A stretch of DNA of 64,000 nt from Sphingobacteriia bacterium (GTDB lineage: Bacteria > Bacteroidota > Bacteroidia > Chitinophagales > Chitinophagaceae): assembly GCA_015999745.1 (NCBI GenBank), contig JAECQP010000008.1, forward strand, positions 21,361 to 85,360, in the 5' to 3' direction. The position numbers and the translations under genes were made by a program. The notes beneath the pieces were generated by a model, which saw nothing but the letters and a program-made list of their open reading frames with translations, searched no databases and was not told where the DNA came from. Shown piece after piece: positions 20,601 through 30,354 of the stretch. Every line of letters starts with the position of its first letter. The stretch's first letter is position 1.

Positions 20601-20994
20601 TCAGCGCTGCTCTTTTATTGGCAGCACCGCTTACAGTTACTTCCTGTAATTGGGTAGAGTTGTCGGATAAGGTAAAGTCGACTACTGTGGGTTCACCTAA
20701 CTGAACTGTTATATCAGTTACCACTTCAGTCCTTAAACCAACATAAGTTACAGTGATTTTGTAAGGCCCACCAACACGCAGGGCCGGTACAGTGTATTTA
20801 CCAGAACTGGTAGATACAGCTTTGTAACGGGAACCTGAAGGCTCGTGTACAACCTCGATAGATGCACCTGCCAGAGGCACATTTTTGACGTCAGATACCG
20901 AACCGGTGATCGTACCGGTGGTGACCTGCGCCATTGAAATGGAAACAGTGAGTACTGCTACCAAAAACAAGGAAATCTGTTTTAACATTCTCAT
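17617..20994 (-). CDS. Oar-like TonB-dependent receptor with N-terminal carboxypeptidase-regulatory-like domain
   Basis: 'TTGTITGSVSDVKNVPLAGASIEV', plug 'LPTISRNVTDITRLVPQANGTSFAGQDGR', C-terminal 'AQFGIRYIF'; start at MRMLKQISLFL. Confidence 0.9.
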   Translation of the reverse strand: MRMLKQISLFLVAVLTVSISMAQVTTGTITGSVSDVKNVPLAGASIEVVHEPSGSRYKAVSTSSGKYTVPALRVGGPYKITVTYVGLRTEVVTDITVQLGEPTVVDFTLSDNSTQLQEVTVSGAANKRAALISKDRKGASTNINSRLISSLPTISRNVTDITRLVPQANGTSFAGQDGRAINFTLDGSIFNNSFGLSSLNGGQTNSAPISLDALQEIQINVSPYNLRDAGFTGASINAVTKSGTNTMHGTAFYNGRTEKLLGKKAGMQGKQDVVTTAFDVKQFGASLGGAIIKNKLFYFVNYEAERRNDIGSTWVADASNGATPISGNISRVKVSEIEALSTFIKTKLNYDPGPYQGYPFVTKSDKAVARIDWNINDVHKLSIRGNMLLSKRDVGASSSNSTNGSRGNSNASLMFGNSAYEINNNIYGVIAQLNSRFSNKISNELTFGYTANRDFRGVKGGAFPMVDIQDGSSPLTAVPTSATSTVPSAQTGQSRTYISFGNDPFTPNNLLNTDTWQFSDNLTAYLGKHTLTAGVSFESMTFTNGFTALINGIYTFNNLDDFYTAANAFIADPNRTFSPVFMRNYRASFSNLPGGGPWLVTTKARNVAAYIQDELNLESNFNLTYGVRFEMPFFSGSGYTNTEIDGMSFIDNNGQSVKLSTSKLPSAKLMISPRIGFNYDIKGDKTTQIRGGVGLFTGRPPFVYISNQMGNNGVLNGSVSFNNTAAYPFRTSTPASYASFAPNPGVPASSYNIAATEEGFRFPKVLRANLAIDQKIFQDIILTGEFIYTQSLNNINYYNANLKPATTYFAGPDTRPRFAGVGLSGSAQANAIRVNPKITDATVLESGPLGGSIAATVKIEKPTKSKGLGWMAAYTFTRARDYMTGGSIAFSSWTAIQSVRGNNSTDIAYSDNEIRNRVIGNVNYRIELGKSAALQFSLFGQSQNQGRYSYTYSGDMNGDGLSNNDLIYIPRDQSEMYFVAMNASGSAPAATVQQQKDAFDAYINQDPYLSKNRGKVAQRNGSLMPYLVRFDFSTQLELFRNIGKNRHTIQLRADIFNVGNMLNSAWGVSNFVNTFNPLTAAGVTAQGVPQFTMTRVSNSINYSSLRKSTSIGDVWQAQFGIRYIF

Positions 20995-21193
20995 AATCTT
21001 TGATTTGATGCGGCAAATATCAGACATTCGGGCGTTCTTCTCCAAAATCTTGTTAAAATAATGATTAATTAATAAGGGAAAATTGGGTATTTCCACTTAA
21101 TTAAATATAATTATAGCTTTATTTACATTTGATAATCAGTAAGTTAATACATATTATAGTTATTTACTTTCCCGGGTTCTTTTGTTAAAACTG

Positions 21194-24100
21194 TTAATAA
21201 AAATTTATACGGAATCCCAGTTGCAGCTGCCATTCCGGTCTATTCAGGAAGGCATTGTTCCGGGCTTTCTGCAGCCCTCTTTCCCGAATCAGTTCCGGAT
21301 CAAAGCTGAAAGCGGGAGTGAGGGGTGATTCCTGAATGAATCCCAGGAAGTTGATCAGCCTGATTCTGTTACCCGGAACGATATATGAATTTCCCCAATT
21401 CCGGTTCAGCAGGTTACCCAGGTTCTGAATGGTTGCGGCAATACTGAGCCCGTATTTTTTGTTGTTCAGCCTTACCCGAACAGATGTAACAAATTTACAA
21501 TCTATCCTGTGCAGGAAGGGGGTTCTGCTGCCGTTTCTGGAGGCATATTCACCCCGGTGTATTTTCAGATAAGTATTCTGTTGAATATACCAGTCCAGCG
21601 CTTCCTTTTGCTGTTCAGGCGTATAAAAATATTGTTCCGTAACCAGTGGCAAAAATACCTGTACATCCAGGTCGGCTGTTGTAGGAATATAAATCAGGTC
21701 GTAGCCGGTGGATGCAAGGTCATCTCTTGTCAGGTTGTTTTTACCATATACATAACTATAGGTATTACCGGAACCACCCTGATAGCTTAAACTCAGGCTC
21801 ATCTGAAGTGCAGGTTTTAACAGGTGCCATTCCTGCGCAATCCGTGCATAAACCCGATGCCCTGCGCTGAAATCCGACCGGGAAAGCCGGACATTGTTTC
21901 TTCCATTCACCGTTTCATTCAACCGCCACTGGTTCAGCAATATGGAATAGTTTCCATCGTACACCGAATATGCATCGTTAAAATTGTAGCCCAGTGTAAT
22001 ACCGGTATTCAGATAATTTTTCTCCAGTGTGATCCCCAGCCGGTATCCATATCCATGCTGTTCCGGATTATTTTTAAACAGGATGATCTGCTCATATGAA
22101 TTGCTGCTGTCTGCATATACCGGAATGGCGCCATTGTTTCCGGAGGGGTAGACCATTCTGTTGTCGGGTCCGGATAACTGCTTTGTTGCGGGCAGCAGGT
22201 TGACATTGGAAAAATGAATTTCTTTCCGGTTGAGATAATACATGCACTCCAGTTGAAGGAATGATTGATCGTTCCAGTATTTAGTCCATTGCAAAGTGCT
22301 CCTCCACACGGATGGCATGGAGATTTTTCCGGCAACCAGGTTCAGTACACCTTTGCTGGCCACGCCACCTGTTTGTTCAGGCCGCCATTGATGATTCACA
22401 TCCCCGGAAAAATGAATTTTTTTTCTCTGTTGCTGACCGGCTTCAAAACTTTCATACAGAAGCCCGTTGTTGCTGTAAATACCGCTCAGCCATGCCATCG
22501 GCATCCTGCCACTGAAGAGGCCCGTTCCGAGTTCCAACTGCCAGTGATTTTGTTTGGAACGGAAGGTAAAGTTCAGCCTCGGTGCAATGCTGAGTCTGAG
22601 TGAGGGGTGACCCCCATAACGGGTACCGGCCAGATCATAGTAGGGGTGTAACGCCGGGATGACCTGGTAGTAGGTGCTACTGTCTGCGAAGGTTGTTCCA
22701 AACATTTTCTGCGCGGTTATGCGAACACCTGCCTGTATCATACAGTTGTTGCTGATCTGTAACCGGTCGTTGGCAAAAACGGCCGTAGTCCATAAACCCG
22801 ATGCAATATTTTTAGATGGTTCATCTGTAAAGGGCGGTAGATCCCGGTAATAACTGATCCTGTATGCGGCGGGGGAATACTGTTGCAGGAAGTCTGTTAT
22901 GGAATAATAGAAATAAGAACCATACCTGTTCTGCAGAAATTGATTGTGAAACCGGTTCAGTGTTGTTTCCATCCCCCAGTTCAACTGGTGTTTGCCTTTG
23001 CTGAAAAATCTTTTGTTCCGGATTGTCCAGCTGCTTTGTGTGGTGCTGTTGTGTTGCGCATCTTCATTGCTTCCCAGGAACAGCATGCCTTCTCCATCCA
23101 GTATCCGGAGGGATGGGAATGGCTTGCCCAACGGCGTTGTATGATCGTTGGACCATGTATAACCAATGACCAGCTCATTACCCGAATACCGGCCGTAACG
23201 GCTGTTAAGGCTGACCGTACCCGAAAAACTGCCCGAGTGGTATTGTTTGCCATTGTTGCTGAAAAAAAGCAGCAATGGGGTACTGTTACCAGTTACCATC
23301 TTTTCTGAAAATTGCTGTCGCATGCTGAAAGTGAGTAATTGCTCTTTGCCGATCAGCCGGTCTATCCGCAGCGCCAGTTTGAATGCATGCTGTTGTTGTA
23401 CTGCATCCGGCTTACCCGGATCGTATCCATAGCGGGTGATCAGCGACTGCGCAAAACGTTTCAGTTGGTCCTCATTGCGGGTTGCTCCTGCATAACTTCC
23501 GAAAGAAAAGGGTTCCTGCGTTTCCGCCACATGGTAGTCGGTATTAAAATAATAAAAACAGCGGTTGATCTGCAACGGGCCGCTGAGGGTGATGCCTGTG
23601 GTATGTGCAGGGTTTTGGCGGGCAGTTACATAATGATAAATGGAAGCGCCCCGGTGATTTTTGCCGGATTTGGTGATTACATTAATGGCTGCGCCCGTAT
23701 AATCGCCCAGCGATGCATCATAAGGAGACAGCTGCAATTGCAGTTGCTCAATGGTTTCCGGGGCAACCGGGCTGCTGCCGGTTTGCCCGCCATAAGTACC
23801 CGATGGTGAAAGACCAAATACATCGTTCTGTAACGCACCATCCACATACAATGAATTGTACCGGTTGTTCTGCCCCGAAAAAGAAAGCGCCCCGCTGCTG
23901 CGATCCCTGCTGTATGCCTGCGGAAGGGCCATTAGTAAGTCATACATATTATTGCCGGTATACGGAAGCTTCCATAATTTTTCCGAGGTGATCGTGAATA
24001 AACCGGTTGGCCTTTTGGCTGTGGCCCTGATCAGAACCGGTTTCAGCTGGTTGGCTACGGGGGTTAGTATTGCATCTATTTGTATGGTTCTGCCCAGTTG

Positions 24101-24388
24101 AATTTCCACCGCATTGATTTCCAAAGTATCCGCCAGCGGTGTTATACATTCCAGTTTCCATGAATTTCCGGGCTGCAGGTTATTGAACTGGAACATACCT
24201 GCTGCATTACTGCGACTTTGCAGCAAAATCCCTTTATCCGGATCTTTTAACCGGATGATTGCAGCTGCAACCGGTTGCCCCAATAGTTTTACCGTTCCGG
24301 TCACATGCCCGGTGGTTGTTTGTGCGTTGAGCAGGTTGTATCCCGAAAATAGCAGCAGGCATAGCCAGTAATAAATAGATTGATACAT
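21194..24388 (-). CDS. Oar-like TonB-dependent receptor (second paralog)
   Basis: 'TTGHVTGTVKLLGQPVAAAIIRL', 'SPYDASLGDYTGAAINVITKSGKN', C-terminal 'LQLGFRINFY'; start at MYQSIYYW. Confidence 0.88.
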   Translation of the reverse strand: MYQSIYYWLCLLLFSGYNLLNAQTTTGHVTGTVKLLGQPVAAAIIRLKDPDKGILLQSRSNAAGMFQFNNLQPGNSWKLECITPLADTLEINAVEIQLGRTIQIDAILTPVANQLKPVLIRATAKRPTGLFTITSEKLWKLPYTGNNMYDLLMALPQAYSRDRSSGALSFSGQNNRYNSLYVDGALQNDVFGLSPSGTYGGQTGSSPVAPETIEQLQLQLSPYDASLGDYTGAAINVITKSGKNHRGASIYHYVTARQNPAHTTGITLSGPLQINRCFYYFNTDYHVAETQEPFSFGSYAGATRNEDQLKRFAQSLITRYGYDPGKPDAVQQQHAFKLALRIDRLIGKEQLLTFSMRQQFSEKMVTGNSTPLLLFFSNNGKQYHSGSFSGTVSLNSRYGRYSGNELVIGYTWSNDHTTPLGKPFPSLRILDGEGMLFLGSNEDAQHNSTTQSSWTIRNKRFFSKGKHQLNWGMETTLNRFHNQFLQNRYGSYFYYSITDFLQQYSPAAYRISYYRDLPPFTDEPSKNIASGLWTTAVFANDRLQISNNCMIQAGVRITAQKMFGTTFADSSTYYQVIPALHPYYDLAGTRYGGHPSLRLSIAPRLNFTFRSKQNHWQLELGTGLFSGRMPMAWLSGIYSNNGLLYESFEAGQQQRKKIHFSGDVNHQWRPEQTGGVASKGVLNLVAGKISMPSVWRSTLQWTKYWNDQSFLQLECMYYLNRKEIHFSNVNLLPATKQLSGPDNRMVYPSGNNGAIPVYADSSNSYEQIILFKNNPEQHGYGYRLGITLEKNYLNTGITLGYNFNDAYSVYDGNYSILLNQWRLNETVNGRNNVRLSRSDFSAGHRVYARIAQEWHLLKPALQMSLSLSYQGGSGNTYSYVYGKNNLTRDDLASTGYDLIYIPTTADLDVQVFLPLVTEQYFYTPEQQKEALDWYIQQNTYLKIHRGEYASRNGSRTPFLHRIDCKFVTSVRVRLNNKKYGLSIAATIQNLGNLLNRNWGNSYIVPGNRIRLINFLGFIQESPLTPAFSFDPELIRERGLQKARNNAFLNRPEWQLQLGFRINFY

Positions 24389-24506
24389 GGTTAAAACAAT
24401 TGATAGGTCAATACTAGCCGTCAATTGCCGGTAAGAAAACCGTATTTCTACCGGATTTTTAATTTTTTACACGGAAACTGGTCATGCTGTTCTGCCATTG
24501 ATTCTG

Positions 24507-24514
24507 TAATTTTG
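24507..24514 (+). promoter_or_regulatory. Bacteroidetes -7 element TAATTTTG upstream of ribBA
   Basis: Match to TAnnTTTG 18 bp before the ATG. Confidence 0.45.
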
Positions 24515-24531
24515 CCACTCAATTATTGAAT

Positions 24532-25734
24532 ATGCTAAGCAGGATTGAGGATGCAATTGAAGATATTCGTCTGGGGAAGATGATCATTGTAGTGGATGAT
24601 GAGGATCGGGAGAATGAAGGCGATTTTATTATTGCCGCCCGGTTTGCCACACCGGAGGTCATCAACTTTATGAGCAAAGAGGGACGCGGGCTGATCTGTG
24701 CCGCGTTAACCGAAGAACGTTGTGCCGAACTGGATCTGAAACCAATGGTGAGTTCCAATACTTCGCTGCACGAAACTGCTTTCACGGTTTCTGTTGATAT
24801 CATCGGAAACGGTGCCACTACGGGTATTTCTGCCCAGGACAGGGCAAAAACCATCCAGGCGCTGATCAATTCCGCAACGGTTGCCGCAGACCTGGGAAGA
24901 CCGGGGCATATATTCCCTTTACGCGCTGTAAGAGGCGGGGTGCTGCGCAGAAGCGGGCATACTGAAGCCACTGTAGACCTTGCAAGACTGGCTGGTTTGG
25001 AACCTGCCGGTGTGCTGGTGGAAGTGATGAATGAAGATGGCACTATGGCCAGGCTTCCCCAGTTGGAAGTTATTGCAGAAAAATTTGGCCTGAAAATCAT
25101 TTCCATTAAAGACCTGATTGATTACCGGTTAAAGACAGACTCTTTAATTGAAGAATTGGTACGTGTAGATATGCCTACCCGCTATGGCGACTTTAAACTG
25201 GTTGCGTTCAGAGAAAAACTCAGCGGTGCAGAACACCTTGCGCTGGTAAAAGGAGAATGGGAAGAAGGAGAAGCGGTGTTAACCAGGGTGCATAGCAGTT
25301 GTTTTACCGGAGATATCCTGGGCAGTTTCCGCTGCGATTGCGGAGAACAATTGCACAAAGCCATGCAGATGGTACAGGCAGAAGGGAAGGGATGCATTCT
25401 ATATATGAACCAGGAGGGCAGGGGTATTGGCCTGATCAATAAACTCAGGGCGTATAAACTGCAGGAAGAGGGAATGGATACCGTAGAAGCCAACCTGCAC
25501 CTGGGATTCAAAATGGATGAAAGAGATTACGGTGTAGGCGCACAAATCCTGCGTAGTCTGGGTATCTGCAAAATGCGTTTAATGAGTAACAACCCCCGTA
25601 AACGTGCGGGCCTGAAAGGTTATGGACTTGATATTGTGGATGTAGTGCCTATTGAAATTCCGGCCAATCCGCATAATCAGAAATACCTGCAAACCAAGCG
25701 CGATAAAATGGGTCACAAGATTATGGAAGAGTAA
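24532..25734 (+). CDS. ribBA: Bifunctional 3,4-dihydroxy-2-butanone-4-phosphate synthase / GTP cyclohydrolase II
   Basis: '[16 protein letters not shown]', '[16 protein letters not shown]', '[11 protein letters not shown]', 'NQEGRGIGL'. Confidence 0.97.
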   Translation: MLSRIEDAIEDIRLGKMIIVVDDEDRENEGDFIIAARFATPEVINFMSKEGRGLICAALTEERCAELDLKPMVSSNTSLHETAFTVSVDIIGNGATTGISAQDRAKTIQALINSATVAADLGRPGHIFPLRAVRGGVLRRSGHTEATVDLARLAGLEPAGVLVEVMNEDGTMARLPQLEVIAEKFGLKIISIKDLIDYRLKTDSLIEELVRVDMPTRYGDFKLVAFREKLSGAEHLALVKGEWEEGEAVLTRVHSSCFTGDILGSFRCDCGEQLHKAMQMVQAEGKGCILYMNQEGRGIGLINKLRAYKLQEEGMDTVEANLHLGFKMDERDYGVGAQILRSLGICKMRLMSNNPRKRAGLKGYGLDIVDVVPIEIPANPHNQKYLQTKRDKMGHKIMEE

Positions 25735-25751
25735 TCCATTGCATAAAACTA

Positions 25752-26570
25752 CTACTGGTTGGATTTTTTGATCAGTTTTTTGGTTTCGTCCAGTTCCTTT
25801 TTTAGTTCTATGGTGTACAGGGTAAGCTCCTCAATTTTTTGCAGGAGCAAGGCATTCATCTTTCCCAGATCCTGTCCGTCTTTCATCACTTCTTCGGTGG
25901 TAGGAATCCCCGGAAGATGTTTGTTCTTTTGAATGTATGCATCCAACTGATTCAGTGGCATCAGCGAGTAGTTCTTGTGAAATACATGGTCGTACCAGTC
26001 TTTGGAATTCTTCACTGCCACTTTCACTTTCTCCGTAAGGATACCCTGTTCTACGTACAACTTATAACCGTCAATCTGGGTGTTTACATCCCCGATCTTA
26101 ACGCGTCCTTCGTAAGAATCAATGGAGAACAGTTCTTTCTCCACGGCATCCCCGCCGCTTTTGTGGGAGATCTTGAATGTTTGCGGTGTTTTTAAACTGT
26201 TGTCTCCGGATACCCTTGCGCCGATCGACCAGAAACTGATATTCCTGGGATTGCTGGTTTCTCCATTGGAAAACATGATAGAAGGTTCGTTCTGTCCGCT
26301 GGAAGCCCATTCGTTACTTAGTTTCAGCATAAAATTTTTATTCCTGGTATTACCGGCGCTCTTTTTAATTTCGAGTGGGGCGGTAGGAGACAGGATGCCG
26401 ATCCCTGCAAAACCTGTGGCAGGAAATACGTTTTCTGCATTGGTATTTTCTGCGGTTTCTTTTTGAGCGGCGGCGGCTTTATTTTTTGCACTGGTGCTTG
26501 GGCGCTGTGCGGATGTCGTAACGCCAAAAGCCACTATAAAAAGTATCCCACAAATAAATCGTTTCTTCAT
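25752..26570 (-). CDS. Hypothetical secreted protein with tail-fibre-like C-terminal segment
   Basis: Signal peptide; 'LYVEQGILTEKVKVAVKNSKDWYDHVF...LMPLNQLDAYIQKNKHLPGIP...EVMKDGQDLGKMNALLLQKIEELTLY' typical of Bacteroidetes surface proteins. Confidence 0.7.
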   Translation of the reverse strand: MKKRFICGILFIVAFGVTTSAQRPSTSAKNKAAAAQKETAENTNAENVFPATGFAGIGILSPTAPLEIKKSAGNTRNKNFMLKLSNEWASSGQNEPSIMFSNGETSNPRNISFWSIGARVSGDNSLKTPQTFKISHKSGGDAVEKELFSIDSYEGRVKIGDVNTQIDGYKLYVEQGILTEKVKVAVKNSKDWYDHVFHKNYSLMPLNQLDAYIQKNKHLPGIPTTEEVMKDGQDLGKMNALLLQKIEELTLYTIELKKELDETKKLIKKSNQ

Positions 26571-26585
26571 AATAGCGCAAAAGTA

Positions 26586-27575
26586 TTATCTATGATGTGA
26601 ATGACCATGATCTGATTCTTCTTTGTCCTTGTCTTTTTCGTAGGCCTTGATGATCGCTTTTACCAGTTTGTGCCGAACCACATCTTCTTCATTGAGTTCT
26701 ATATGGGCTATTCCTTCAATACCCCTGAGGATCCGGGTAGATTTCTCCAGCCCGCTTCTCATATTCCTGGGAAGGTCAATCTGGGTGGGGTCTCCGGTAA
26801 TAATAGCCTTGGCATTGGCTCCGATACGGGTAAGGAACATTTTCAACTGAAGGTCGTTGGTGTTCTGCGCTTCATCCAGAATAATAAAGGCATTATCGAG
26901 TGTACGGCCGCGCATATATGCCAGCGGCGCAATTTCGATGGTGCGGGTACTCATATAATATCCCAGCTTGTCGGCAGGAATCATATCGTCGAGCGCATCA
27001 TACAATGGGCGCAGGTACGGGTCAATTTTTTCCTTGAGGTCTCCAGGCAGGAATCCTAAGCTTTCCCCTGCTTCCACTGCAGGGCGGGTAAGAATGATCT
27101 TCTTGACCAGTTTGTTTTTGAGGGCTCTTACCGCAAGCGCAACAGCTGTGTAGGTCTTACCCGTTCCTGCCGGTCCTATGGCAAATACAATATCATTGCG
27201 GTCTGCAGCATGAACCATTTTTTTCTGGTTCTGCGTTCTCGCTCTTACTGTTTTTCCGTTAGGACCGAAAACAAGGATATCATTGGGATTGCGGTCTACA
27301 AAATTGTCTACTACTTCTGCATCGTCTCCTCCCAGGATCTGTTCAAAATAACCTTCACTTAGATGGCCGTTTCGTTGCAGGTATTGTACAATCAGGTCTA
27401 TTTTTTCGCGGGCGTGCTCAATCTGTTCAGGTGCGCCGCTCAGTTTTAACTGCGTACCTCTCGACAAAATTTTGAGCAGGGGAAACTTCTTTTTAAGGAT
27501 ATCCAGTTTACCATTGTTAACGCCAAAAAATTCGATGGGGTTAACGGTTTCGAGGCTAATGATAGTGTCTGTCAA
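26586..27575 (-). CDS. PhoH family ATPase
   Basis: 'FAIGPAGTGKTYTAVALAVRAL', 'LTRPAVEAGESLGFLPGDLKEKIDPYLRPLYDAL', 'FIILDEAQNT'. Confidence 0.96.
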   Translation of the reverse strand: MTDTIISLETVNPIEFFGVNNGKLDILKKKFPLLKILSRGTQLKLSGAPEQIEHAREKIDLIVQYLQRNGHLSEGYFEQILGGDDAEVVDNFVDRNPNDILVFGPNGKTVRARTQNQKKMVHAADRNDIVFAIGPAGTGKTYTAVALAVRALKNKLVKKIILTRPAVEAGESLGFLPGDLKEKIDPYLRPLYDALDDMIPADKLGYYMSTRTIEIAPLAYMRGRTLDNAFIILDEAQNTNDLQLKMFLTRIGANAKAIITGDPTQIDLPRNMRSGLEKSTRILRGIEGIAHIELNEEDVVRHKLVKAIIKAYEKDKDKEESDHGHSHHR

Positions 27576-27686
27576 ACGCTTGCAGTTTTAGATTGAAGAA
27601 TGGGTCGGTAAAACTTCCTTTCCAAATTTAATCTCTTCAAATACAGAACGCTAACCAATCTTATACACAGATGTGGAAAGTATCTG

Positions 27687-28334
27687 TTATATGGCTTTAA
27701 GGGCGGCAATCGTAGCTACGGGGTCTGCCGATTTGAATACGGTATTGCCTGCAACCAGTACATCTGCTCCTGCCAGTATAATGGAGGATGCATTTTCAAG
27801 TGTTACGCCGCCGTCTATTTCAATCAGTGCCTGGGCATTCTTTTCGGTAATCAGCGCTTTTAGCTGACGAATTTTGTGCAGGGTATGCGGAATGAATTTC
27901 TGTCCGCCGAATCCCGGATTCACACTCATTAAGCATACTACGTCCAGATCGGAAATAATATCGGCCAGTAAATGAACAGGTGTATGCGGGTTTACTGCAA
28001 CACCGGCTTTCATGCCCAGTTGTTTGATCTGCTGGATATTCCTGTGCAGGTGTCTGCATGCTTCAATGTGAACGGTCAGCACATCAGCGCCCGCTTCCTT
28101 AAAAGCTGCTGCATATTGCTCTGGTGCTTCAATCATCAGATGCACATCGCAAACTTTTTGCGTAGCCTTGCGGATATGCGCAATCACGGGTAATCCAAAA
28201 CTGATATTGGGAACAAATCTTCCATCCATCACGTCCAGGTGAAACCAGTCGGCCTCACTCTTGTTCAGCATTTCACTGTCTTTCTGAAGATTTAAAAAAT
28301 CTGCACTTAATAAAGAGGGGGCAATCAGGGCCAT
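27687..28334 (-). CDS. rpe: Ribulose-phosphate 3-epimerase
   Basis: 'IAPSLLSADFLNL', 'FHLDVMDGRFVPNISFGLPV', 'LMSVNPGFGGQKFIP', 'EIDGGV'. Confidence 0.97.
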   Translation of the reverse strand: MALIAPSLLSADFLNLQKDSEMLNKSEADWFHLDVMDGRFVPNISFGLPVIAHIRKATQKVCDVHLMIEAPEQYAAAFKEAGADVLTVHIEACRHLHRNIQQIKQLGMKAGVAVNPHTPVHLLADIISDLDVVCLMSVNPGFGGQKFIPHTLHKIRQLKALITEKNAQALIEIDGGVTLENASSIILAGADVLVAGNTVFKSADPVATIAALKAI

Positions 28335-28343
28335 AGGGTTTGT

Positions 28344-29138
28344 TTATTTCAGTCTGTTAATTGCGGATATTGCTTCTGATAATTCCGGGTCCAGTGAAAG
28401 CGCTTTCCGGTAGTTTTCTACGGCAGTGTCTCTGATACCCAACTGCTCAAAAGATTTTCCCATCCAGTAATAGGCGTCTGTATACAAAGGATCCAGTTTC
28501 AGAACGGTTGCAAAGATAGTCATTGCCGGCCGAATCTGTTGCTGGTCCGACAGGAGAAATCCTTTTTCCATATAGGCTTCCAGATAGCGATAGTTCCTGT
28601 AAATGCAGGAATCAAATTGTGCCATGGCCCTGCTGGTATAGCCTTTGCGGGCATGGTAGATCCCCCTGATGAAAAAAATGTCCGCCGCATATTCCTTTCC
28701 GGGAAACAGGGTGTTGATATTGCTGCATACGGTTATGGCTGCGGTGTCCTTCTTTTCCGCCAGCAGGTTGGCCAGCGATAACATGGCCGGAGGAGCCGGA
28801 TACAACCGGGTAGAATAGGTATAATAACGGATGGCTGCCGTAGTGTCTTTCAATTGTTCGGTGAAACGGGCTTTCTGAAACCAGTACTCATGGTTCAGGC
28901 TGTCTTTCGCAATCAACAGGTCCAGTTGGGCAAGGGCGTCCCTGTATAATCCGGCTGTATCCAGGCTGTTGATCAGTTCCTGCCTGCGCTGCACATCCTC
29001 CGGCGCAGCATTGGCTTTTTTCAAGAGTTCCTGAATAGAAACAGGATAAGCACCCTCTGTTTCTGCTGATTTGGGGGCCGGGTTACTGTTACAGGAGGCC
29101 AGTATTATCAACAGAGCCGGCAGAATCCGTCTTTTCAT
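28344..29138 (-). CDS. TPR-repeat lipoprotein
   Basis: 'LLIILASC' lipobox; TPR units ending 'DAYYWMGKSFEQLGIRDTAVENYRKALSLDPELSEA'. Confidence 0.85.
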   Translation of the reverse strand: MKRRILPALLIILASCNSNPAPKSAETEGAYPVSIQELLKKANAAPEDVQRRQELINSLDTAGLYRDALAQLDLLIAKDSLNHEYWFQKARFTEQLKDTTAAIRYYTYSTRLYPAPPAMLSLANLLAEKKDTAAITVCSNINTLFPGKEYAADIFFIRGIYHARKGYTSRAMAQFDSCIYRNYRYLEAYMEKGFLLSDQQQIRPAMTIFATVLKLDPLYTDAYYWMGKSFEQLGIRDTAVENYRKALSLDPELSEAISAINRLK

Positions 29139-29201
29139 GCCACGAAAATACAGGAATATGCAGCTTGACAGTATTCTGACAATCGGATGTCCTTCGGATT
29201 G

Positions 29202-29209
29202 TACTTTTG
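29202..29209 (+). promoter_or_regulatory. Bacteroidetes -7 element TACTTTTG
   Basis: Exact TAnnTTTG 22 bp before ATG 29232. Confidence 0.4.
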
Positions 29210-29231
29210 TCACATACATTTAACAAAATAT

Positions 29232-30311
29232 ATGAAAAAAACTGCTTCAATTTTTGTTGCCTTGGCGCTTGTGCTGGGTCTGAATGCACAACAAAAAATT
29301 CCCGGGGATACCCTTCGTTTTGAAGGAGAAAATCATTTTAAAAACATCCAACAGCTCACTTTTGGAGGAGACAATGCGGAAGCCTACTGGAGCTTCGACA
29401 GTAAGTATATTATTTTCCAGCGAACCAATCCAAAGGAAGGGCTTCACTGCGACCAGATCTTTATTGGTAAAGTACCGGAAAAATCCGGAGATCCTTTTAC
29501 CTATAAAATGATCAGCTCAGGAAAGGGCAGAACCACCTGTGCTTATTTCATGCCCAATGGTAAACAGGTGATCTATGCCTCTACTCATGAGGGTAGTGCA
29601 GATTGCCCTCCTGTACCGGACCGCAGCAAATATGGTAACCGTTATATCTGGCCACTTTACAGTTCTTATGATATTTATATGTCGGACCTGGATGGTAAGA
29701 TTGTAAAAAAGCTGACCACTGCAAAAGGGTATGATGCGGAAGCAACCCTTTCTTACGACGGAAAGAAAATGATTTATTGCAGCGATAAGGACGGAGACCT
29801 TGATCTATATATCATGGATCTGAAATCTGGTAAGGAAAAGAAAGTAACCACCGCATTGGGATATGATGGCGGTGCATGGTTCAGCCCTGATGGAAAGAAA
29901 ATTGTATGGCGTGCAAGCCGTCCTAAAACAGACGCTGAAATTAAAGAGTACAAGGAATTACTGGCCGAAGGAATGGTAGCTCCCACCAATATGGAAGTAT
30001 GGATAGCCAATGCTGATGGTTCTGACGCAAAGCAAATTACCAGCCTGGTGCAGGCCAACTGGGCGCCTAATTTTACGGCAGACAGCAGGCATATAATTTT
30101 TTGCAGTAACCACGAATACAAGCGCGGATTTCCGTTTAATATGTATATGATAGACCTGGAAGGAAAGAATATGCAGAAAATCAGCCGCGACAAAGGTTTT
30201 GATGCATTCCCCATGATCAGCCCCAATGGAAAGAAAATTATTTTTGCTTCCAACAGGAATAATGGCGGTACCAGGGACACGAATTTATTCCTTGCAGATT
30301 GGGTAGAGTAG
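29232..30311 (+). CDS. TolB-like PD40 beta-propeller protein
   Basis: Signal peptide; repeats 'ATLSYDGKKMIYCSDKDGDLDLYIMDL', 'AWFSPDGKKIVWRA', 'PMISPNGKKIIFASNRN'. Confidence 0.88.
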   Translation: MKKTASIFVALALVLGLNAQQKIPGDTLRFEGENHFKNIQQLTFGGDNAEAYWSFDSKYIIFQRTNPKEGLHCDQIFIGKVPEKSGDPFTYKMISSGKGRTTCAYFMPNGKQVIYASTHEGSADCPPVPDRSKYGNRYIWPLYSSYDIYMSDLDGKIVKKLTTAKGYDAEATLSYDGKKMIYCSDKDGDLDLYIMDLKSGKEKKVTTALGYDGGAWFSPDGKKIVWRASRPKTDAEIKEYKELLAEGMVAPTNMEVWIANADGSDAKQITSLVQANWAPNFTADSRHIIFCSNHEYKRGFPFNMYMIDLEGKNMQKISRDKGFDAFPMISPNGKKIIFASNRNNGGTRDTNLFLADWVE

Positions 30312-30354
30312 TTGATTATTCATTAGTATTGCATCTTACTTTAAAATACACAAC

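Noticed and set aside
25752-26570. Phage tail-fibre protein suggesting a prophage
   Set aside because: The C-terminal segment resembles tail-fibre endings but this type is common in Bacteroidetes secreted proteins, and no other phage genes are nearby.
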